In this document: positions 56,921-64,000 of the stretch, in pieces
How positions within the stretch are numbered: position 1 is the first letter of the stretch
Layout: each line of letters opens with the position of its first letter
From: Posidonia oceanica
Lineage: Eukaryota; Streptophyta; Magnoliopsida; Alismatales; Posidoniaceae
DNA: 64,000 bases
Assembly (NCBI GenBank): GCA_037176725.1
Contig: JAZBRS010000075.1
Coordinates: 70,434,001 to 70,498,000, forward strand
Reading direction: 5' to 3'
Program-made: the position numbers and the translations under genes
The notes under the pieces: model-generated
Told to the model about the DNA's origin: nothing
What the model saw: the letters and a program-made list of their open reading frames with translations, nothing else
Databases searched by the model: none

Positions 56921-59307
56921 AATATCTCGTTGATTATTTTCGACACGTTTAACCTTATTAAAGTCATTAACATCATAACTAACTATTGATAGTCGCAGCT
57001 CAGCATCTGAAATTAATTATTCTATGTTGAATTCCAAAGATCTTAAAGTTTTATTTATACCTTGTTGTCAAATCTTGGCCTCTCTTTTCATCTCACGTGC
57101 ATAATCCTACCCCTCAAACTGGACGAGCTAGTAGGCCGACTCAAAATTACACAAGATTGTGTATTAGACAATCAGATTAGCACAAAAGGTTGATTTCTCT
57201 TGGGCAAAAGACGCAGATCATTAGGTCCTCCATTTCTACTGTTACGTGGTTATGTTTGGATAAAAATCGAGAGTGCACCAAATTATCGAAAGTTGAGGAG
57301 TCTTTAAACAATGTTCAAAAGCATCTACATTCTCATCTGTCCGGCTAACGATGTGATGACATGGACCATGGACTAAGAAAAGAGGGAAGGCAAAAGAAAA
57401 GGTATAATAATATTCTTCGACCAATGGGCTGCGCATGAGCATCTCCGCAAAATCGAACCAAACGAACGCGTTCTGGGCAATATATTTAAGTATTTAACTG
57501 ACCAAGTGACCAGTGGCTGGAGCTCTGCCGACGCCGTGCCCTTATCCAAAGCACAAGTGGGACACGGAGCACCAACCTGAATCACATCTTCTCTACTCTT
57601 TTATAGGCTTCTTGCAACACCGGTGATGGAGACTTCCATGAAGAGATGAGCCATAAGCTTTGCACTCGTTAACAAGCCAAGAATTCTGACTTGTTGATGA
57701 GGGGTGCTTGTGGTCAAAACTAAATCTCATTTCATCAGTATAAACGTAGATAGATTACTTTGGAATTGGAAGTATACATGTAGAGAAAATGGAGCAATGA
57801 AATATCAATACGTTCTTCTTCTTCTTCTTTTTGTTTGTTGACTGAGAAATAGAACCATAGTTATAAATTTCTTCCTCCTTTGGTTTTAAGGTTCCTCAGT
57901 ATTGCCGTGACTATTTTTTACTGCTTTTTGTAATCTAATTTAAAACCTTTTTCTTTTTTTGTACAAGGAAGAATAAATTTATTAAAATGATGTTGCATTG
58001 GCAGAAATTTTATAGAATTTCATCTACTCAAAAAACTTTTGCGTACATCTATCTTAGGATATATGCAGGATTTCATCTTACACATGTTAATGTTATGTTA
58101 GTTTGTAAATGATCTTCTGTAAAAAAGGAATTTACAGATATTACACTCTCGTTTTACTAATGTATACGATATGAAGGAATTTCCCGCGAGAAGTTGGAAT
58201 AGACATGATTAGAAAACATTAAAAAAAGTCAAGATTAGCAAATGGGGATACATACTCCCAACTGGATTACAAAAATAAATTTTGTGATGTGACTTTCAAG
58301 ATTCAGTGTATTGGCATCTCTCTTCTAATGACTTTTGGTTGAATTTTGTGTGAAGAAAATTTTGCCTCGGGTTATTTTGTAATGAACTCGGTAACGAATT
58401 TAAAACCTTAGTTGGAATTAAAAAAGGACGAAGTGATGCAAGAGGCTAAAAGCTAGGTTTTGCTTTACAGAGAGAAAATTCTCACCATGTAGAAAATCTT
58501 CATCTTCAATATGTGTGATGTGTCCCGTGAAAAGGCTCTCCTTTGCCTCAGAGTTGGGAATGTAGTCATGTAGATTGTTATAGGTATGCTTATCCAAAGA
58601 TGTTCTTATATGTAACCATGCCTTCCAACAGAACATCTTGACCAAATAAATTCCCTTCTCAAAAAAAATCTCCTAAAAAAAAAAGGAAAAAAGTAGGAGA
58701 AAACCTAAAGACTATCTTACTTTCCTCAGAACAACTCAGCACAAATGACTCACAGACTTCTAACTTAAGAACCAACATTCCTAAAGCCATGACGAATCGA
58801 ATCATACACAAGTCACTGTCTCGCTATAAAAATCGTGGGGTTCAAGTTTTTTCTTCTCTGTTGAGCACTTTACATTACATGATCGAGAAGGAACCTCACA
58901 CCATGTATTTTGCAGTAGGAATCTAATGTGGATGGGGAAGCTGTGGCCCCACTGCTCTATAGCCACCAACTGCACCCATTGCAGTTGGTCCACGACTCTC
59001 GAGTTATTGAATCAGAAATGACTCAACAATGCTACTGGCTCCACGTCACACAAGCTCGATTCGGCAACAATTTGTAAGAAACCTCGTCTTATCTGGTTGA
59101 GATCGGGTCTCACTCGATCCACATCGCTTCCGGTACAACAACTTCTTCCTACGTCTGGCCCAAGAGAGACATGGTGTGCGATGGGTTCGGACAAGTTGTA
59201 TCAGGATTCTACAAGATGATGATTATTTAGCTGCCGTTTATTAGGTTTCCGTTTCCCCCAAGCCAAAAACCACATAAATCACAGACCAAAACCTCCCACT
59301 CCCACCT
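56921..59307. other. intergenic region upstream of the carrier gene
   Basis: About 2.4 kb without a gene I can support. Minus-strand open frames (57585-57373, 58645-58418 and 59194-59012) are short and featureless. The last few hundred bases must include the carrier promoter. Confidence 0.45.
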
Positions 59308-59315
59308 CTATAAAT
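59308..59315 (+). promoter_or_regulatory. TATA box of the carrier gene
   Basis: TATAAATA in a C/T-rich setting, 306 bp before the start codon. Transcription would start near 59340. The leader carries a C10 run (59379-59388), CT-rich and CCG-repeat stretches and a long G run. Confidence 0.75.
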
Positions 59316-59453
59316 AGGTCTGCAGACGCCGCCAGCGGATTCTCGGGGCCTCGTTTTTTCTTTAGCAAAAAGTACACTCCCCCCCCCCACGCGCCCCTGG
59401 CCCTTCCCCCCTCCTCCTCGTTCTCTCTCCGCCTCCGCCGCCGCCGCCGCAGA

Positions 59454-59474
59454 ATGGCCGCGACGGCGAGATAG
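59454..59474 (+). CDS. six-codon upstream open reading frame in the carrier leader
   Basis: ATG at 59454 followed by five codons and TAG at 59472. It lies between the TATA box and the main start (59614) and would reduce or regulate translation of the carrier if the transcript starts near 59340. That depends on the real start site. Confidence 0.45.
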   Translation: MAATAR

Positions 59475-59546
59475 GCGCCGGGAATTGGTTGTGGTCAGCT
59501 GGATTCTAGCCCGATCGAGCTCGGACAAGGTGTGGTTTTGGTTTTT

Positions 59547-59568
59547 GGGGGGCGGGGGGGGGGGGGGG
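59547..59568 (+). promoter_or_regulatory. G-rich run in the 5' leader
   Basis: G6, one C, then G15, with more GGGG groups up to 59615. Such a stretch in an mRNA leader could form a G-quadruplex. It is also prone to length variation and sequencing error. Confidence 0.5.
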
Positions 59569-59613
59569 CTTGTGGAGGCGGGGGAGGGCTGGGAAGGGAA
59601 GGGGCGGGGGTTG

Positions 59614-62600
59614 ATGGCGTCGGAGGATGTGAAGACGACGGGGGATTCGGCGGTGAGTACGATCGTGAACCTTGCCGAGGAGGCGAAGCTGGCGAGGGAA
59701 GGGGTCAAGGCGCCTGGCCACGCGATCCTTAGCGTGTGCAAGTCGCTTGTCGCCGGCGGCGTCGCCGGCGGAGTGTGAGTTTGCTGTTTGTTTCTTCATC
59801 TGCTCTGGAATTGTTGTTTTAATAGTGGTAGTGGTTTCTGAAAAAAAAAAAAGGTGCTCTATTGTCGAAATAGGTATTGACACTTGTTGATAGATCTGGA
59901 TATGTATTAGGGAATATTTTGGGTACCTTTTTGTGCTACCTGATCTCTGGGTTTGTACCTTAAACTCCGGATTTAGGGTTTTGGGAAGTGTTCGTACAAG
60001 TTAGCAAGTGATATTGTTTGTTTAGGCAACATCGAGCTTATATTCGTGATTCGTGATTGTATGCGTGTTGCAAGGTCAATTATCCTAGTTTGTTACTTCC
60101 GTGTGAGTGTGTTCTATGCACATGTTAGAGGATGTTTTAGAGTTTATGGTATCCTTTGGACTTGGTACCGCAAGGCTATTGGAGTTCTAGATCACAGTGA
60201 ATTGTTCTGATGGGGATTTGCTGCAATCGACTGTTGTTCTTTTGTTGCTCCTATTAGTGCTTACAGATTCTTTTGCCATTTCAAGTGAGATCAAACTACA
60301 AAAGTATGTTTTTCTGATTTCTTGTCAAACTTTCACCATGATTAGGAAAAAAAGGGCAAACGAACATAGTGCACTTGGCTCCCATCAATGTGGGGAAATG
60401 GGGAAGGTTCATATGAATTGATAATTCTATTTGCTAATGCTAAGTTTTGTGGAAGTTGCTTTTAGAGCATAGCATGATTGTGACTTGACAATTGGCATGT
60501 ACTCATAGTAGTAATAAAAAGGTATCGTAGGTCTGTCAATTCCCAGGACAGATGTTCACGTGTCCCTGGGGACTCCATGAAGTGTAGAGTTTAACTTCCT
60601 CATACTATCACTTATCTCAAGTATGTAAAATTACTCTACTAATTACATCCAAATGAGCATGGTGCAAAGTGTGGCGCATTCCCCTCTGTTCTGATTGAAT
60701 TTATGGAACTGAAACTCCCCTCGTTTACAATGCATGAGATGTGATGTCATTAGCATCGCAGAGTACCTTCTAATTGTTCCATGTCTTGACAAATCACAAT
60801 CTTTAACACTTTCCCTTCTCTACACCCACTGCCGCCCACCCTCTAGAAATTAAATCATGGTAGAGAGTCAGATATTCTTAGTTTCCCACTCATAGTGGAC
60901 TATAGAGTATATTTCAAGTTCTCAACTACTGTGGTTGACTGCCCGTGGCTACTATCTGATGTCACAGCTGTGTTTTATAAAATATGATCCTTCTTCTTTA
61001 GCATCACATGCCTGTGAAATAGTCTTCTGCTTTGCTATTGATAGAAGATTGGTGTAGCTCATTAATATATTGTGCATTTATTTTATCTCATGTTGCTAAA
61101 CATAAAATTATGAATTCCTTCTTCAGGTCACGTACTGCTGTTGCTCCATTGGAACGGTTGAAAATTCTACTTCAGGTGATTTCTTTGCCCATTAGATGGT
61201 TTTCATGCATTTAAATTTTGTATTACGTTGTTCATTACATGTTTTTTCACTATTGCAAAATTTCTGATTATACTAGTGACAGATGCCCTTTGGCTTCTTT
61301 TATTTCTTTGTATAATTCTCGCACTTCTACATGTAGCTCCTTTTGGTAAAGTAAACATATCCCACAAGCATTTTGCATTTAATTTTCTTCTTCTTCTTCC
61401 CATTTTAGCCATTAAAACATTGATTTGTATTTATTCTGTTTATTTATACTTTTGCCCACTCCTCCCAAGTAAAGCAACAAAAAAAGCAACAGAGATGTGT
61501 CCGTTTGTGTAAGAATGGATCAGATTACATACAGCTGACTGAAGTAAGGATAGAGATCCACGGGTCTTTGCTTCAGAACTTATTTACAGCTCTTTCGAGC
61601 TGCTACCAATCAATCACGTGTAAAATAAATTTGTTTAGGAGAAGTGTGTACTTGAAAGAAAGACACATAAATTGATTCTCGGTGCCATACGAAATGAAAC
61701 AAGTTAAACACTTGATTCATGGATTAAATAGGGCTCTCATAAAGTTAGGGCATCATTGCTAAAAAAAATAAAGTTAGGGCAAAAAATAAAGTTAGGGCAT
61801 CATGAAATTTTGTTTGCTTTAATTTTAGTCATAATCTGTTATATTTTAATGGATATATTTGGGAATACTAACGAAAATGTGTTACTGTAATCATTTACTT
61901 CTGCTAGTTTCACACTCATTTTTCCGAGGCTTCCTTCTAAAGAGCAAATGTTGCTTGCTTATTGAAACAAAACAGGTCCAAAACCCTCACAATATCAAGT
62001 ACAATGGAACAGTTCAGGGTTTAAAATATATTTGGAATACTGAGGGTTTTCGAGGACTGTTTAAAGGCAATGGTACTAATTGTGCTCGAATAGTTCCAAA
62101 TTCGGCAGTCAAGTTCTATAGCTATGAGCAAGCAGCGAGGTTTGGTCTCATCTTTTCTTCTTTAAAAATTCGACTAGTTAGAGTTTCCCAAGTTTGTATG
62201 ATTAATATTTTTATGTGACATCCCATATTGTAGTAATATACATTCTATCGAGGGAACTGGTTAACAGTGCATCTGCTCACTCATATTTTGTGAAGTATGT
62301 TTTGTTTGAAGCCAATTTAAAATTTTAATTAGACAAAGAGAGAGTAGTAGTTGCAAATACATACATGCAGTGGTCTTATGTTGACCAGAAATCAGTCTGC
62401 TAAGTTGCTTAGAGATTTTAAGGATGTTGTCCAGTTTTATTGCTTCTCTTAAAGGGAAATGTGCGTTAAATTGCTCATGAATCCTGATCTATGAAATGGA
62501 TGAATTTCACAAAACAAGGCCACTTACTAATGTCCCAAACTCTCTTTAGGGTTTAAGCATGAATTTGTTGGAGGGTGTTCTCTCTAAACCTTTTATTCTA

Positions 62601-64000
62601 ACAACGAATTTTAATATGGTACAATTCAATAACTTATTCCAGTCCAAGGCCTAGCTAAGCTGGCTTTGTAAATGACAGTCAATGTATCTTATTTTTTTAA
62701 CCAAACAAAGCATAGCTCATTTGGTACGTGACTATTACTCCAGTTAAGGGGTTGCGGATTCGAATCCCAATAGGTGTAGAACTTTTAAGAAAATAAAAGT
62801 ATCTTATTTTTTTGAAGGAACAGATGATGTAAAATTTTATTTTCTCTAGGAAGCTTATGTAAAGTCATAAAGTAGTTGACTTTTGCACAAACTTTGGAAA
62901 ATCATGAAAATGTTATGAAAAGTAGAAACAAGCTCTCACATTTGAAACCATTTTCAATCCAATCCTTAAGTTAACCTGCTGTTACGTGGTCATCAAAAAA
63001 GGAATTTGCTGTTACAAAAACATTTCACAATGTCGGTCCACTAGTGGACCATGTTATCCTTCGGCTTTGTCCCCTTTTCAACCATTCGCTTTCTTGGCAA
63101 GCGACTGTTGTCTCCTGTTCATTAGAAGAAATGATTATTGGATGGGAGGCAAACACAAGGGGTATCTAGCACTTGAGGAAAGTTGCTCTTCTTGTGAATG
63201 GGCAGTGCAAAGGACACGGCCTGAGGGAAAGATAGCTGGAAGAAAACTGATTTGTTTGAATGAACCATAGGACACTAAACTTAAACAGGTCTATCAGTTT
63301 GTTATTTGATTAATCCAACCATTTCTTAAGAAAGGTTAGGTATCTCAATTGCATGGTGGTAACTGATTCCATTAAACTACCATGGTGACTTCAATGCAGT
63401 TTCTTCCTCCATTCTCTGTTTTTCTGTTTGTACCAGGTAGATGACTTAGTATATGTCTTGCCCGTTTACTCGAGAGAATCTTTACCTTTTTTGACTTTAT
63501 ATCTTTCATGGGATCAAAGTAAGAATGCTGGAAAATGTAAAGGGAAGGATTTTCCAGGGTTTTCTTAAATTCTAACAAAAATTTGAGGATATTATGCAAT
63601 TCTCCATTTTTTATATCATGGAATGCACACTAGTACATTTGGATCTGCATTAATTGTTTCTTTTTAAATGTTGACCATTAATCTTGTTATTTGAGTAGAC
63701 CTTGCTGCTCCAAGCATGGCTAGAGATGACCTACATATTCATTTTAATTTAGGTTTATTATGGAAGCATCTTGAGAAGTTACTATCTTTTTGTATTTGCA
63801 TCTATCAATTATAAGCTTAGCTTAGAAACTTCAGAAGAATCATATTTCTTCTAAATTACTCATTGGCCTAATTTGCGTAGTCTTTGGTTCCGAAGGAGTT
63901 ATCTCTGGCTTGCGCACTATAGTTGTCTATCTTGAAAGTGGTTTGCGTCTTTCTTACTTCTTTCTTATATTATTTTGCAGTGGCATTTTGTGGCTCTATC
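59614..64000 (+). CDS. ADNT1: mitochondrial adenine nucleotide carrier, ADNT1 type (partial, runs off the window)
   Basis: Exons 59614-59774, 61127-61175, 61976-62139 and 63981 onward; introns of 1352, 800 and 1841 nt, all GT...AG. The first 125 codons match the ADNT1 family: MASEDVKTTGDSAVSTIVNL, then AGGVAGGV, the carrier signature PLERLK (residues 61-66), KYNGTVQGLKYIW, GLFKGNGTNCARIVPNSAVK and FYSYEQAAS-GILWLY. Members of the mitochondrial carrier family have three such repeats with six membrane helices; only the first repeat and the start of the next region are in the window. ADNT1 exchanges AMP/ADP for ATP across the inner mitochondrial membrane (established for the Arabidopsis protein). 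The start was chosen because it matches the family and follows the TATA box. No stop or frameshift is seen. Confidence 0.92.
61740..61810 (+). repeat. short tandem duplication in carrier intron 2
   Basis: Three copies of AAAGTTAGGGCA separated by A-rich spacers; two of the copies continue ATCAT. It lies in the middle of intron 2 and looks like local slippage. Confidence 0.65.
62700..62815 (+). mobile_element. tRNA-derived SINE in carrier intron 3
   Basis: Box A-like TAGCTCATTTGG (62713-62724) and box B-like GGATTCGAATCC (62756-62767) are about 32 bp apart, the spacing of a tRNA-type RNA polymerase III promoter. A T-rich tail follows (TCTTATTTTTTTG). No full tRNA cloverleaf is evident, so it is more likely a SINE than a tRNA gene. 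Confidence 0.6.

Noticed and set aside
62713..62767. A tRNA gene
   Set aside because: Box A and box B are present, but no acceptor stem or anticodon arm pairs convincingly, so a SINE is the better reading.

Overview
The window is nuclear DNA of a flowering plant. The evidence is two intron-containing host genes of plant families (a GH3 acyl-amido synthetase of the JAR1 type and the start of an ADNT1-type mitochondrial adenine nucleotide carrier), plant Ty1/copia and Ty3 retrotransposon lineages, and a plant hAT transposon. The GC-rich first exon of the carrier hints at a monocot, with low confidence. Only about 48-51 kb and 59-64 kb hold normal genes; the rest is a deep nest of transposable elements.

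Layout. 1-4923: 3' part of a Ty3-type element (gag remnant, polypurine tract, 3' LTR; '+' strand). 5061-46726: an Ale-like copia element whose two LTRs now lie about 41.5 kb apart because other elements were inserted into it. A 3168-bp solo LTR (8143-11310) sits in its integrase. Further in are LTR pieces of a second family in head-to-head orientation (11402-13645), a rearranged Tekay/Del-like chromovirus ('-' strand, one integrase piece inverted), and, inside the Tekay LTR, a complete 24.2-kb Tat-lineage retrotransposon (16943-41161). The last has matching LTRs, a perfect 5-bp target duplication (AACGA), primer-binding site and polypurine tract. Its order in its own ('-') sense is: LTR, leader, gag, retropepsin 1, retropepsin 2, G-patch, RT, RNase H, second RNase H, integrase, an 11.4-kb extra region, LTR.

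The extra region is the most interesting part. It carries three genes on the strand opposite to gag-pol. Each has a TATA-like box and short spliceosomal introns that are all phase 0, and each encodes a plant-mobile-domain (PMD) type protein. The middle gene has eight exons with a coiled-coil/Ser-Pro-rich tail; the outer two are two-exon paralogues. A cluster of short palindromic ACGT-core words (idealised GCGTNNAACGTTNNACGC) lies ahead of each TATA-like box, and similar clusters lie in the LTR upstream of its TATA box, in the gag leader and in two other LTR families. Next to the 3' LTR are tandem arrays, one repeating TGACGTG-like sites. All coding regions of the element carry a few stops (mostly TAG) and frameshifts, so this copy is young but decayed.

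46.7-64 kb: intergenic DNA, the intact JAR1-like gene (575 codons, four coding exons), a decayed hAT element split by an LTR-like insertion, an LTR-like block with a 98-bp tandem repeat, and the carrier gene (three complete exons and the start of a fourth), with a tRNA-derived SINE in its third intron.
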